From: Rariglobus hedericola
GTDB taxonomy: Bacteria > Verrucomicrobiota > Verrucomicrobiia > Opitutales > Opitutaceae
Assembly (NCBI RefSeq): GCF_007559335.1
Contig: NZ_VMBG01000002.1
Span: 922,501 to 986,500, forward strand
Direction of reading: 5' to 3'
Length of the DNA: 64,000 bases
A program made the position numbers and the translations under genes. Shown piece by piece: positions 9,853 to 19,459 of the stretch. Under the pieces are notes generated by a model that worked only from the letters and a program-made list of their open reading frames with translations, was not told the origin of the DNA and made no database searches. Within the stretch, counting starts at the first letter, position 1. Every line of letters begins with the position of its first letter.

Positions 9853-10620
9853 ATGAAAACACCGTTCCGTCATCTCGCCGTCATCACCGTTTGTTTGCTC
9901 TCCGCGTTTACGGTTCATGCCGCCGCGGATGTCGATCAGGTGATCGCGCGTGCGCGTGCGGGCGTGGGGACGGAGGCGGCGCTGACTGCGTTGCAGTCGT
10001 TGCATTACACGGGCACGCTCACGACCACGACCCTGGATGACAAAGGGGTTGCCCGTCCTATCGAGGTGGCGATCGAGATCATTTTTCAATCGCCGTATCG
10101 CCAGCGCATCGTGGCCACCTCGGTTAATAAAATCGAGATCACCGCTCTTGATGGTTACGAGGGCTGGCAGCGTGAGCAGGATCCGTCCGACTCCAGTCGT
10201 TGGCGCATGACGTTGCTTTCGAACGAGCAGATCAAACGGCTTCGCGCCAACACATGGGAGAACCTTTCATTCTTCCGCGGAATCGAACACCGCCGCGGCC
10301 ACGTTGAAGACCTCGGCAAGGCTGTGGTCGACGGCAAGCCCGCCCGCAAACTCGCGTTCCACCACGACGACGGCATCGTGTTCACCCGATATTTTGACGA
10401 TGCATCAGGTCGTCTCGTGCTGACCGAGACGGAAAACGGCATCACCATCCGCGAAGAAGACGAAGCCGTGGTTGAAGGCATTCGATTCCCGCGTAAAATT
10501 ATCAGCACAAGTAAGTTGCCTGACGGCAGTGAGCGCACGGTTTCGATTAATTTTGATAAGATTCAGGTTAATGAGACGTTTGCAGACAGTTTGTTTTTGG
10601 TGCCCTCGATGAACCGCTGA
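9853..10620 (+). CDS. Secreted LolA-like outer-membrane-lipoprotein-sorting family protein
   Basis: 255 residues with a signal peptide at 1-24 (basic start, hydrophobic HLAVITVCLLSAFTV, cleavage after HAA). The mature part has the pattern of the LolA/LppX-like half-barrel seen in many periplasmic proteins of unknown role: LQSLHYTGTLTTTTLDD, GYEGWQREQD, a lysine-rich DGKPARKLAFHHDDG and FDDASGRLVLTETENG. The exact substrate cannot be read from the sequence. It sits between guaA and hisD without an obvious functional link. Confidence 0.65.
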   Translation: MKTPFRHLAVITVCLLSAFTVHAAADVDQVIARARAGVGTEAALTALQSLHYTGTLTTTTLDDKGVARPIEVAIEIIFQSPYRQRIVATSVNKIEITALDGYEGWQREQDPSDSSRWRMTLLSNEQIKRLRANTWENLSFFRGIEHRRGHVEDLGKAVVDGKPARKLAFHHDDGIVFTRYFDDASGRLVLTETENGITIREEDEAVVEGIRFPRKIISTSKLPDGSERTVSINFDKIQVNETFADSLFLVPSMNR

Positions 10621-10701
10621 GCGCGCTGGGGCGGTTTGATGGTTTTCCGACTGGCGCCCGTAAGCGGGGCAGGGTAGTGCTTTCCGACTAATCCTTTCAC
10701 C

Positions 10702-11997
10702 GTGCGCGTCATCCAGTTTGCCTCTAAAACCTTTGATTCCGATCTGGCCGGCTTTTGTCAGGGAGCATCCGTTCCCAAGGACATTCAGGACACCGTCACC
10801 GCCATCCTGGCCGACATCCGCCAACGTGGCGACGAAGCCGTTTGCTATTACGCCGCGAAGTTCGACGGCGCCAAGCTCCGCGCCCGTGATTTCCGCGTAA
10901 AGCCCGCCGAGATCGCCGCTGCCGCCAAGCGTTTGCCCGCCGCCGAGCGCAAGGCCCTCGTCGCCGCGCACGAGAACATCGTCGCCTTCAACAAGCAGAG
11001 CCTGCCCAAGGACTGGCTCGGCAAAAACAAACACGGCGCGCAGGTCGGCGAGATCAACCACCCGATCCGCCGCGTCGGTCTCTACGTCCCCGGCGGCGAA
11101 GTCCCGCTTGTATCCACCGTCCTCATGACGGCCACGCTCGCGAAGATCGCTGGCTGCCCCGAGATCGCCGTCTTCACGCCTTCCAATTCGCAGGGCAAGA
11201 TTGCCGATGGTGTTCTTGCCGCTCTCGATCTCATCGGCATCGACGAAGTTTACCGCATCGGCGGCGTGCAAGCCATCGGCGCCGCCGCCTTCGGCACGCT
11301 CACGGTTCCGGCCGTCGATAAGGTCTTCGGACCCGGCAACGCTTACGTGTGCGAAGCCAAGCGCCAGGTGTTCGGCACCGTCGGTGTCGATTCGCTTCCG
11401 GGCCCGAGCGAGGTCATGATCATCGCCGACGAATCGACCAACGTTACCTTCGCCGCCGCCGATCTTCTCGCGCAAGCCGAGCACGGTTCCGGTCGCGAAA
11501 AAATCTACCTCGTGGCGACCTCAGCCGAGATCATCAAAGAGATCTCCGACGAAGTGCAGGTGCAGTTGAAGCTTATCTCCCGTTCCGAGAAAACCCAGCG
11601 CGTGCTCGCCAACGGTTTCCTCGCCATCGAAGTGAAGACCCTCGCCGAAGCCGTGAAGGTGGCCAACTACGTCGCGCCCGAGCATCTCGAATTACTCGTC
11701 AAGGAGTCCGCGCACAAAGGTCTCCTTCGCGACATCACGACCGCCGGTGCGATCATGCTCGGTAACTACACGGCGACCGCCCTCGGTGATTTCACCGCAG
11801 GTCCCAGCCACGTGCTGCCGACCGCCCGAGCCGGCCGTTTCTTCAGCGGCCTGCGGGTCGCCGACTTCATGCGCCGCACGAGTGTGGTGCGTTACGACAA
11901 AGCCTCCGTCAAAAAGGCCGAACCGGTTGTTTCCGCCTTCGCCGCGATGGAGAAACTCGACGCGCACGGCCGCAGTGTGAAGATCCGCGCCCTCTGA
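10702..11997 (+). CDS. hisD: Histidinol dehydrogenase
   Basis: 431 residues, normal length. It catalyses the last two steps of histidine synthesis, histidinol to histidine, with NAD and zinc. Family signatures include RVGLYVPGGEVPLVSTVLMTA, IDSLPGPSEVMIIAD-type text (here VDSLPGPSEVMIIAD), LLAQAEHG and the C-terminal GPSHVLPTARAGRFFSGL. The start is a GTG at 10702 just before VIQFAS. It leads the compact set hisD-hisC-hisB-hisH; hisA, hisF, hisG, hisI and hisE are not in the window. Confidence 0.97.
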   Translation: MRVIQFASKTFDSDLAGFCQGASVPKDIQDTVTAILADIRQRGDEAVCYYAAKFDGAKLRARDFRVKPAEIAAAAKRLPAAERKALVAAHENIVAFNKQSLPKDWLGKNKHGAQVGEINHPIRRVGLYVPGGEVPLVSTVLMTATLAKIAGCPEIAVFTPSNSQGKIADGVLAALDLIGIDEVYRIGGVQAIGAAAFGTLTVPAVDKVFGPGNAYVCEAKRQVFGTVGVDSLPGPSEVMIIADESTNVTFAAADLLAQAEHGSGREKIYLVATSAEIIKEISDEVQVQLKLISRSEKTQRVLANGFLAIEVKTLAEAVKVANYVAPEHLELLVKESAHKGLLRDITTAGAIMLGNYTATALGDFTAGPSHVLPTARAGRFFSGLRVADFMRRTSVVRYDKASVKKAEPVVSAFAAMEKLDAHGRSVKIRAL

Positions 11998-12019
11998 TTT
12001 GTCGGGATCGTTTTAGTCC

Positions 12020-13120
12020 ATGTCCTCTTCTTTTTCCGTTCCGGCCCTCCCGCACATCCAGAAGCTTCACGCCTACACGCCCGGTCTTCAGCCGACTGGC
12101 CCCGGTTGGGTGAAGCTCAACACCAACGAGTGCCCTTACAGTCCCAGCCCGCGCGCAGCCGAGGCCATCAAGCACGAGCTCGCCGACGAGGGCGATTTGC
12201 TCCGGCTTTACCCGAATCCGAAGAGCACGCCTCTCCGTCAGTTCGTCGCCAAGCTTCACGGTTTACGTGAAGAAAACGTCCTCATCGGCAACGGTTCCGA
12301 CGACGTGCTCAACCTGCTCGTTCGCGTCTTCGGCGGACCCTCCGCGGCGACCGGTTTCACGCTGCCGAGCTACTCGCTGTATCCCGTGCTCGTCGCGATC
12401 AACGACGGCACAACCACGATCATCGAGTTCGACCGCTCGATGAAGTTGCCCGTGGAAAAAATCGTATCGTCCGGCGCGCGCGCGTTTTTCCTCACGTCGC
12501 CCAATGCGCCCACCGGCGTCGCGTTCACCAATGCCGAACTCTCCGCCGTCCTCGATAAATTCCCGGGCGTGCTTGTCGTGGATGAAGCTTACGCGCCGTT
12601 CGCAAAGGAGAATGCCGTGTCGCTCCTCGCGCGTTATCCGAACCTCGTGATTACGCGCACGCTCTCCAAGGCGCACGCGCTCGCCGGTCTTCGCGTGGGC
12701 TACGCACTCGCCAGTGCGGAAATCATCGAGCTGCTCGACCGCGTGCGCGACAGCTACAACGTCAACCGCCTCTCGCAGGCCGCCGCGCTCGCGGCACTGA
12801 GCGACACCGGCTACTACGACGCCATCATCGGAAAGATCATCTACACCCGTGATTATTGGGTGAGCGACTGGTCGGACCGTCTCGGCTGGTTCATCTACCC
12901 GACGCAGACCAACTTCATTTTCGCGGAGCCAAAAAACTCCAAAGGCGAAACCGGTCCCGCCGTCGCGAAGTCGCTCTACGATTTCTTCCTCGCGCAGAAG
13001 ATCCTCGTGCGTGCGTTCCCCAGCCACGCCTTGACCGCGCCATTCCTGCGCATCAGCGTCGGCAGCGACGACGAAATGTTCTCCGTCAACAAAGCAATCG
13101 AAGCATGGCTCGCAACATAA
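12020..13120 (+). CDS. hisC: Histidinol-phosphate aminotransferase
   Basis: 366 residues, a fold-type I PLP enzyme that transaminates imidazole-acetol phosphate. Visible landmarks are [48 protein letters not shown] and the PLP lysine in [18 protein letters not shown]. It begins 22 bases after hisD, and its last 16 bases overlap the start of hisB, so the two are translationally coupled. Confidence 0.96.
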   Translation: MSSSFSVPALPHIQKLHAYTPGLQPTGPGWVKLNTNECPYSPSPRAAEAIKHELADEGDLLRLYPNPKSTPLRQFVAKLHGLREENVLIGNGSDDVLNLLVRVFGGPSAATGFTLPSYSLYPVLVAINDGTTTIIEFDRSMKLPVEKIVSSGARAFFLTSPNAPTGVAFTNAELSAVLDKFPGVLVVDEAYAPFAKENAVSLLARYPNLVITRTLSKAHALAGLRVGYALASAEIIELLDRVRDSYNVNRLSQAAALAALSDTGYYDAIIGKIIYTRDYWVSDWSDRLGWFIYPTQTNFIFAEPKNSKGETGPAVAKSLYDFFLAQKILVRAFPSHALTAPFLRISVGSDDEMFSVNKAIEAWLAT

Positions 13121-13695
13121 CACTCACCCGTAAGACCGCCGAAACCGACATCCAGCTGACGCTCGAAGTGGACGGCACCGGCGTGTCGAAAATCGACACC
13201 GGCGTGCCATTCTTCGACCACATGCTCACGCTGTTCGCGAAGCACGGCTTGTTCGATCTTAACGTGAAATGCGTCGGTGATGTCGCGGTCGATTATCACC
13301 ACACCGTTGAGGACGTCGGCCTCGTGCTCGGTGACGCCTTCAAACAGGCGCTCGGCGACAAGCTCGGTATCAAACGCTACGGCTTCTTCCTGCTGCCCAT
13401 GGATGAATCCCTGGCGCGCGTCGCCGTGGACATCGGCGGACGCCCGCACCTCGTTTACCAGGTCGAGGCGCCCACGCAGTTCGTGCGCGATTTTAACATC
13501 ATTCTCGTGAAGGAATTCGCCCGTGCGTTTAGCAACGCGCTCGGTTGCAACCTGCACATCACGCTCGAATACGGCGAGGAGCCGCATCACGTCGCCGAGG
13601 CGATCTTCAAAGGCCTTTCGCGCGCCCTTGACGCCGCCACGCAGATTGACCCGCGCACGGCGGGCCAGCTGCCCTCGACCAAGGGTAAGATCTAA
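13105..13695 (+). CDS. hisB: Imidazoleglycerol-phosphate dehydratase
   Basis: 196 residues from the ATG at 13105, which overlaps hisC; upstream in-frame codons belong to a shadow frame. This is the single-domain dehydratase without the histidinol-phosphatase domain found in E. coli. The metal-binding His clusters are visible in [27 protein letters not shown] and [25 protein letters not shown]-type text. It removes water from imidazoleglycerol phosphate in the sixth step of histidine synthesis. Confidence 0.96.
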   Translation: MARNITLTRKTAETDIQLTLEVDGTGVSKIDTGVPFFDHMLTLFAKHGLFDLNVKCVGDVAVDYHHTVEDVGLVLGDAFKQALGDKLGIKRYGFFLLPMDESLARVAVDIGGRPHLVYQVEAPTQFVRDFNIILVKEFARAFSNALGCNLHITLEYGEEPHHVAEAIFKGLSRALDAATQIDPRTAGQLPSTKGKI

Positions 13696-13743
13696 TTCAA
13701 CCGCTGGCGGTTTTCAGCCGCCGCGGTTAGCGTTTTCGCCGTC

Positions 13744-14394
13744 ATGCCCATCATCGCCGTCATCGACAACGGACTTTGCAACCTCGGTAGCGTTACCAAG
13801 GCCTTCGAGGTCGTGGGCGCCGAGGTGAAGGTCGTGCGCACTCCGGCCGAGGTGATCGCTTCCGGTGCCGATGGGCTCGTGCTGCCGGGCGTCGGCGCAC
13901 TGGCTGATTGTGTATCGTCGCTCAAGGCCAGCGGACTTGCCGATACGGTTCGTGAATGGATCGCCGCGGATCGGCCCTTCCTTGGCGTGTGCCTCGGCAT
14001 GCAGGCGCTCTTCGATTATTCCGAAGAGGGCGGGAAAACCGAAGGCCTCGGTATTTTCCCGGGCAAGGTTGTGCGCTTCCAGTTGCCGTCGGAATTCAAG
14101 ATTCCGCACATGGGCTGGAATACCGTGCGTTTCCTCCAGTGCGGCTCTCCGCTTCAGGCGGGGCTTCATTCGGAAGGTGAAGCGTTTTATTTCGTGCATA
14201 GTTTCCACTGCGTGCCGGATGACCGGTCGCTGGTGCTGGCCGAGTGTGATTATGGCCAAGTCTTCACCGCCGCCATCGCGCGCGGACGGTGCTTCGCCAC
14301 GCAGTTCCATCCTGAAAAAAGCCAGGCCAAAGGGCTGCAAATCTATCGTAGTTTCACGGCCGTCGCAGCGATGACCGCGTCGGCTGCGCGTTAA
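13744..14394 (+). CDS. hisH: Imidazole glycerol phosphate synthase, glutaminase subunit
   Basis: 216 residues, normal for HisH, which supplies ammonia to HisF. The amidotransferase motifs are present: DNGLCNLGSVTKAFE at the N-terminus, the nucleophile in FLGVCLGMQALF, IPHMGWNTV, YFVHSFHC and the catalytic His/Glu in FATQFHPEKSQ. It starts 48 bases after hisB and appears to be the last gene of the his group here. HisF is not in the window. Confidence 0.96.
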   Translation: MPIIAVIDNGLCNLGSVTKAFEVVGAEVKVVRTPAEVIASGADGLVLPGVGALADCVSSLKASGLADTVREWIAADRPFLGVCLGMQALFDYSEEGGKTEGLGIFPGKVVRFQLPSEFKIPHMGWNTVRFLQCGSPLQAGLHSEGEAFYFVHSFHCVPDDRSLVLAECDYGQVFTAAIARGRCFATQFHPEKSQAKGLQIYRSFTAVAAMTASAAR

Positions 14395-14566
14395 TTTTTG
14401 AGGCCTGCGTCGGTTTTGCATCAAGGGTGGGCGGGGATTCCCGCGCCCAGGGTGAATACATCTGCTAACAAGCCGCACGTCGTGCACTTATTGCTGCAGT
14501 AAAGTCACGCAATGGCATGACACTTTGCTTTGCATCCGGTGCGGATTTTGCTCTGTTCGAACGGAT

Positions 14567-15859
14567 ATGGCTAATACTGCTACCCTGAAGTTGGAGGACA
14601 AAGAAATCACCCTGCCCATTTTGATCGGTTCGGAAGGTGAAAGAGCCATCGATACCCGCAAGCTGCGCGCCGACACCGGCTACATCTGCTACGATCAAGG
14701 CTACGGCAACACCGGCTCTTGCGAGAGCACCATCACTTACCTCGATGGGGACAATGGCATCCTTCGTCACCGCGGTTATCCCATCGAGCAACTCGCCGCT
14801 CATTCTAACTACGTCGAGACGGCTTACCTGGTCATCTACGGTGAACTCCCCAACGCCGAACAGCGCCTGAAATTCGGCAAGCTCCTGCGCGAAAATGCGA
14901 CGGTTGCGCCGCAGATGCAGAAGTTTTTTGACGCCTTCCCGAAGGATGCTCCTCCGATGGTCATGCTGAGCTCCATGGTGGGTGCCCTCGCTTCCTATCA
15001 TCCCGAACTCGCCACCAATAATTTCGAGACCGACCTCAAGAATTTCGACCAGTCCGCCGCCGTTCTCATTTCGAAGATCCGCACGATCGGTGCGATGATC
15101 TACCGCCATCAAAAAGGCCTGCCGTTCATTTTCCCGAAGGATCTGCCGTTCGCCGACAACTTCCTTCACATGATGTTCTCGGAGCCCTACGAGGATTATA
15201 AAATCATCCCTGAGGTTTCCCACGCGCTCAACCTGCTGCTCCTCCTCCACGCCGACCACGAGCAGAACTGCTCCACCTCGACCGTGCGCATGGTGGGCTC
15301 CAGCGCCGCGAATATTTTCACATCGCTCTCCTCCGGTATCGGCGCGCTTTCGGGCCCGCTTCACGGCGGCGCCAACACCGCGGTCATGCAGATGCTCCAG
15401 TCGATCCATGACGAAGGCGATGACGGCACCCGTTTCGTCGAAGCCGCCAAGCAGGGCAACAAGAGCAACCGCCTGATGGGCTTTGGCCATCCCGTTTACC
15501 GCAACTACGATCCCCGCGCGACGATCATCGGCAAGGCGTGTGATGAGGTGCTCGCCAAGCTCGGCATCAAGGACCCGCTCCTTGATATCGCCAAACGCCT
15601 CGAGCACGCCGCGCTCAACGAAGACTACTTCATCTCGCGCAAACTCTACCCGAACGTCGATTTCTACAGCGGCATCATCATGCGCGCGCTCGGTATTCCC
15701 ACGAGCATGTTCACGGTGATCTTTGCGATCGGTCGTGCGCCCGGTCAGATTGCCAACTGGCGCGAAGTCGCTTCGAATGCCAAGGGCCGCATCTACCGCC
15801 CGCGTCAGATCTTCAACGGCCATCCTCAGCGTGATTACACGCCGATGAACCTGCGTTGA
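14567..15859 (+). CDS. gltA: Citrate synthase (type II)
   Basis: 430 residues from the ATG at 14567; an upstream in-frame start at 14525 would add 14 residues foreign to the family. It condenses oxaloacetate with acetyl-CoA at the entry of the TCA cycle. Landmarks are [42 protein letters not shown] and the catalytic region [14 protein letters not shown], ending in [16 protein letters not shown]. Length and motifs match the hexameric gram-negative class. A strong bidirectional terminator follows. Confidence 0.97.
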   Translation: MANTATLKLEDKEITLPILIGSEGERAIDTRKLRADTGYICYDQGYGNTGSCESTITYLDGDNGILRHRGYPIEQLAAHSNYVETAYLVIYGELPNAEQRLKFGKLLRENATVAPQMQKFFDAFPKDAPPMVMLSSMVGALASYHPELATNNFETDLKNFDQSAAVLISKIRTIGAMIYRHQKGLPFIFPKDLPFADNFLHMMFSEPYEDYKIIPEVSHALNLLLLLHADHEQNCSTSTVRMVGSSAANIFTSLSSGIGALSGPLHGGANTAVMQMLQSIHDEGDDGTRFVEAAKQGNKSNRLMGFGHPVYRNYDPRATIIGKACDEVLAKLGIKDPLLDIAKRLEHAALNEDYFISRKLYPNVDFYSGIIMRALGIPTSMFTVIFAIGRAPGQIANWREVASNAKGRIYRPRQIFNGHPQRDYTPMNLR

Positions 15860-15900
15860 TCGCAGGTTTTCGCCGGGGCGTGACCTTCGCTGACGTCTAC

Positions 15901-15933
15901 AAAAAAGCCGGACGAAAATCGTCCGGCTTTTTT
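15901..15933. terminator. Bidirectional intrinsic terminator between gltA and a leftward gene
   Basis: The 15-bp inverted repeat AAAAAAGCCGGACGA / TCGTCCGGCTTTTTT with an AAA loop has an A-run on one side and a T-run on the other. It can therefore stop transcription from gltA and from the convergent membrane-protein gene. Confidence 0.92.
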
Positions 15934-15949
15934 GTGTCTGAAGGGAGAC

Positions 15950-16672
15950 TCAGGCTTTCTTGGTTTTGGGCTTTTCGGGCGGTGTTTTGAAAATGGCGTC
16001 GAGCTCCAGGCCGGTGAGTTTTTTGATACCGCTCAGTAATCGCCAGAGGGCGAACATCATCATCGCCATGCTGGGGATCACGATGACCGGCCAGCTGAGG
16101 AAGTGCATCTTGCCGAGCTCGGCATTGAACTCCGCAGTGCCCGCGGGGCTTTTCAACAGGTAGCGGGCGAGCCCGAAGTTGAGCGCGGCACTTACCAGAA
16201 ACGACAGCGAGAGCAGGCAGCTCGCATTGAACAGCAGCCGGTCGAAGTCCTTGCGGTTACCTTTGAGGTTGAGGGCCGTGTCGACGCGTTCCACGTCGAT
16301 CACCTGTTCGTTGTAGAGCATGGTGCGCACGAGCGGCGTCTTGGTCTTCAAGGATAAGAGCACTGCAATGCCGATCACGGTGGGCACGGCGGCTTCCTTG
16401 ATGGCGAAGCCCATTCCGCCGATATGCATGAGCGCGAGTCCGCCGGTGAGCAGCACGCTCACGAAGCCGATGATCGAAATAAAATTGGCCTTCTTGCGCT
16501 CGAGAAAATCCCAGACGCCATAACCCAGCGGGAAGGCGAGGGCGACGACGAGTCCGACGACCGGCCCGAGCAGCGTGTCCTTGCTGAGCTTGGAAAGCAC
16601 CAGCGTGGGAATGAGAATGTTGAAAACCAGGTTGAGCAGCAGGTTTTCCTTCTTGGGGGCGGGCGTGGCCAT
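15950..16672 (-). CDS. Integral membrane protein, VC0807-like family
   Basis: 240 residues from the ATG at 16672; a TTG three codons upstream is less likely. About six hydrophobic segments are visible, beginning LLLNLVFNILIPTLVL, then GPVVGLVVALAFPLGYGVW, FISIIGFVSVLLTGGLALM and two C-terminal segments. The pattern resembles the VC0807-type membrane proteins, which are distantly like the YciB intracellular-septation family and have no assigned reaction. Its Lys/Pro-rich C-terminus is probably cytoplasmic. It is divergent from pdxJ. Confidence 0.6.
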   Translation of the reverse strand: MATPAPKKENLLLNLVFNILIPTLVLSKLSKDTLLGPVVGLVVALAFPLGYGVWDFLERKKANFISIIGFVSVLLTGGLALMHIGGMGFAIKEAAVPTVIGIAVLLSLKTKTPLVRTMLYNEQVIDVERVDTALNLKGNRKDFDRLLFNASCLLSLSFLVSAALNFGLARYLLKSPAGTAEFNAELGKMHFLSWPVIVIPSMAMMMFALWRLLSGIKKLTGLELDAIFKTPPEKPKTKKA

Positions 16673-16770
16673 AAAGGCCAACCAATCCGGAACTCGTGGA
16701 TGCAGGAAGAAAATTCAGGTCATATTCCTGATTTCCTGATTTCCTCATTCGTGCTTTATTACCGCATCCC

Positions 16771-17520
16771 ATGATTCTTCTCGGCGTCAATATCGACCAC
16801 TGTGCCACCGTCCGGCAGGCGCGTTACCGGGGTTATGACCAGACGGCTCCCGGTCCCGTGGAGCCCGATCCTGTTGCGTTGGCCGTGCTGGCCGAACGCG
16901 CCGGCGCGGATGGCATCACCATCCACTTGCGCGAGGATCGCCGGCACATTCAGGAGCACGATGTCTGGCGGCTGAAGGCTGCGTCCAAGACACGTATCAA
17001 CCTCGAGATGGCGTGCACGCCGTGGATGATCGACTTCGCATTGAAAGTGAAACCCGCCTCGGTGTGCGTGGTTCCGGAGAGTCGCGAGGAGATTTCCACC
17101 GAGGGTGGTCTGGATGTCGTCGCACGCCGCGCCCAGGTCAAAGCCTGCGTTGATGCGATGAATGCCGCTGGAATTATCACGAGCCTCTTCATCGATGCGG
17201 ACGCCGCGCAGATTGATTTGAGCGCCGAACTCGGTGCGCCGTGGATTGAGCTGCACACCGGTGCGTGGGCCAATGTCTGGCACACGCCTCGCCGTGCTGA
17301 GGAGTTTGCCCGTTTGCGTGACGGCGCGTTGCGCGCACACGCCGCCGGAGTCGTGGTCAATGCGGGGCACGGTATCAATTACGACAACGTGGCGGAGATC
17401 CGCACGCTGCCGCACGTTCACGAGCTCAACATCGGCCACACGATCATCAGTCGTGCGTTGACCACGGGTATTGATGAAGCGGTCCGTGAAATGAAAAAGC
17501 GCATGAATCCCGCCACATGA
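16771..17520 (+). CDS. pdxJ: Pyridoxine 5'-phosphate synthase
   Basis: 249 residues, a TIM-barrel enzyme that joins 1-deoxyxylulose 5-phosphate and 3-amino-2-oxopropyl phosphate in DXP-independent-of-salvage vitamin B6 synthesis. The N-terminus LLGVNIDHCATVRQARY is diagnostic. Other landmarks are ITIHLREDRRHI, NLEMACT, VCVVPESREE and NAGHGINYDNV. Its stop overlaps the acpS start (ATGA), the classic pdxJ-acpS pairing, and starts the operon pdxJ-acpS-nnr-ligA-dprA. Confidence 0.97.
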   Translation: MILLGVNIDHCATVRQARYRGYDQTAPGPVEPDPVALAVLAERAGADGITIHLREDRRHIQEHDVWRLKAASKTRINLEMACTPWMIDFALKVKPASVCVVPESREEISTEGGLDVVARRAQVKACVDAMNAAGIITSLFIDADAAQIDLSAELGAPWIELHTGAWANVWHTPRRAEEFARLRDGALRAHAAGVVVNAGHGINYDNVAEIRTLPHVHELNIGHTIISRALTTGIDEAVREMKKRMNPAT

Positions 17521-17939
17521 GCGAAGCACGCATCATCACGTTGCCGCCTGGGGGCATGCTGCTCGGCCTCGGTTCCGATCTTATCGACGTCGATCGCATC
17601 GCGGGTGTGTTGGAGCGACAGGGCGACCGGTTTCTCAACCGCGTATTCACCGATGAGGAGCGCGCGTATTGCTTCAGCATGAAGTATCCGCACAAGCACC
17701 TCGCGGCGCGTTTTGCCGCGAAGGAAGCCGTGTCCAAGGCGTTCACGACGGGCATCGGTGCGGAGCTTGGGTGGAAGTCGATTTCAGTTTATCACGGCAG
17801 CCGCCACGAACCGCTGGTGCGACTCGATGAAAAAGGTGAAGGGCTGCTCAAGCAGGTCGGCGGCACGAGTGTGCTGCTAACGCTTTCGCACACGGACACG
17901 GCGGCAATGGCGGTTGCGGCGATCGTGAAAGCGGTCTGA
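17517..17939 (+). CDS. acpS: Holo-[acyl-carrier-protein] synthase
   Basis: 140 residues. It transfers the phosphopantetheine arm from CoA to acyl carrier protein. The family motifs GLGSDLIDVDRIAGVL (magnesium-binding Asp) and FAAKEAVSKAF are present. The first 13 residues precede the usual N-terminus, and an internal ATG at 17556 is possible. I keep 17517 because it overlaps the pdxJ stop. The product has the length and trimeric-type sequence of AcpS. Confidence 0.95.
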   Translation: MSEARIITLPPGGMLLGLGSDLIDVDRIAGVLERQGDRFLNRVFTDEERAYCFSMKYPHKHLAARFAAKEAVSKAFTTGIGAELGWKSISVYHGSRHEPLVRLDEKGEGLLKQVGGTSVLLTLSHTDTAAMAVAAIVKAV

Positions 17940-17950
17940 GTCTTTCAGTC

Positions 17951-19414
17951 ATGAACGCCGCGCACCCGATCCTCACCTGCGCTGAAGCGAAAGAATTCGA
18001 GGCGACGCTTTTTGCGGGCAACGAAGTGGCGGAGTGGGCTGCGATGCAGCAGGCCGGACGTGCGGTGGCGGACGCGATTCTGAAAGACTTTGAAGAGATC
18101 TGTGGGTTTCCCAATGAGGGCACGGTGTTGGTGCTCGCGGGAAAAGGTCACAATGCGGGCGATGCGATGATCGCCGCGCAGCGGATAGTTGAGCGGTATC
18201 CGCTGACCTGTGTGGAAGTGGTTTTTTTATTGGGGGAACGCACGCTGCGTCCGCTGGCTCAACGCGCGTGGCGCGATCTTCAGCCGACTGCTGCCAAGCG
18301 CACTGCGGCCAAGATGCGCTCCTACGACGTCGTGATTGACGGTGTGTTTGGTTTCCAATTTCGCGCGCCATTGGATGAGTCGGTGGCCAAGGTGCTGCAC
18401 GATGTAAATGAGCTGCCGGTGCGCCTGCGCGCAGCGGTGGATTTACCGAGCGGACTTGATGAGGCGGATGCCTTCCGTGCCGATTTCACCTATGCGACTG
18501 GTATCGTGAAAACACCGCTTCTCACGCTACCCAACGCCGGCCGCCTACGTTACCTCGATCTCGGTTTTTTCCAGATAGGCGGAAAATCCGTTTGTAACTT
18601 AATAAGTGACAAACTCGATCGAGTGCTCACGTCCGAGGTGCTCGATCCGTTGCGTGGGTTGAGAGCGTCGCGGTCGGATAAACGCACTTACGGGCATCTT
18701 TTTATTGTGGGCGGTTCGCGCGGTTATCCGGGTGCGGTGTTGATGAGCGTGCTGGCGGCTTTGCACAGCGGCGCGGGGTTGGTCACGGCGTTTGTGCCGG
18801 AGTCTCTGGTCGCGGCGTTTGCCGCGCGGGCACCCGAGGCCATGTGGGTTGGCTGGCCGGAGACGCCCGAAGGCGGACTCGCACTCGAAGGCAGCCATCT
18901 GCTGCGGGCCAGGATCGCACGGGCGACGGCGTTGTTGATCGGTCCGGGACTCGGTCGTGAAGCGGAGACGATGGCTTTGGTGAAAGATATCGTAGGGCAA
19001 TCATCGGTGCCGTTGGTGATCGATGCGGATGCATTGCAACCGGACATCGTCGCGGCGGGAACCGCTCCGCGTATCTTGACTCCTCATGCCGGGGAGTTCG
19101 CGCGCATCGAACGTGCGATCACGAAGGAGGCCATCACGATTAAAAAAGATCCGGTGACGTGTATTCACTCCGGCACGACACGGTATCATGGTTTCTTTGG
19201 CGGTCCGGTGCTGGCGAGGGGAGGCAGTGGTGATATCTTGGCAGGGCTTACGGGTGGACTGCTGGCCCAGGCTCCGGCGGATTTGACGGGAGCTGCGGCG
19301 CGCGCGGTGGTCTGGCACGGAATGGCGGCTGATCATCTGGCGCGAACGCATGGCCAGGTGGCGGTCACCATCACACAATTAATCGATTTTTTGCCGGCAG
19401 TTTTGCGATCATGA
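17951..19414 (+). CDS. nnr: Bifunctional NAD(P)H-hydrate epimerase / ADP-dependent dehydratase
   Basis: 487 residues with two domains. The N-terminal YjeF epimerase-type domain (about 1-215) has VLVLAGKGHNAGDAMIAAQ and AAVDLPSGLDE. The C-terminal ribokinase-like dehydratase (about 225-487) has LFIVGGSRGYPGAVLMS, LLIGPGLGRE, VIDADALQ, LTPHAGEFARI and GGSGDILAGLTGGLL. Together they repair hydrated NADH and NADPH. In the epimerase loop the usual GNNGGDG reads GHNAGDA, a mild deviation. It lies 11 bases after acpS. Confidence 0.95.
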   Translation: MNAAHPILTCAEAKEFEATLFAGNEVAEWAAMQQAGRAVADAILKDFEEICGFPNEGTVLVLAGKGHNAGDAMIAAQRIVERYPLTCVEVVFLLGERTLRPLAQRAWRDLQPTAAKRTAAKMRSYDVVIDGVFGFQFRAPLDESVAKVLHDVNELPVRLRAAVDLPSGLDEADAFRADFTYATGIVKTPLLTLPNAGRLRYLDLGFFQIGGKSVCNLISDKLDRVLTSEVLDPLRGLRASRSDKRTYGHLFIVGGSRGYPGAVLMSVLAALHSGAGLVTAFVPESLVAAFAARAPEAMWVGWPETPEGGLALEGSHLLRARIARATALLIGPGLGREAETMALVKDIVGQSSVPLVIDADALQPDIVAAGTAPRILTPHAGEFARIERAITKEAITIKKDPVTCIHSGTTRYHGFFGGPVLARGGSGDILAGLTGGLLAQAPADLTGAAARAVVWHGMAADHLARTHGQVAVTITQLIDFLPAVLRS

Positions 19415-19459
19415 TGCGTTAACTTGCTTAAGTGGCGTGCAATCTGCATATGCAGGGTA

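Noticed and set aside
14513-14528. Sigma-54-like element TGGCATGACACTTTGC upstream of gltA
   Set aside because: The GG and GC elements are 11 bases apart instead of the required 10, and no activator gene or site is nearby.
14465-15823. 452-residue leftward frame opposite gltA
   Set aside because: It is a shadow of citrate synthase. The real gene has full family motifs.
19424-19459. TTG at 19424 as the start of the ligase gene
   Set aside because: It adds a Cys-rich, poorly patterned stretch before the signal-like region. The ATG at 19460 gives a regular signal-peptide layout.
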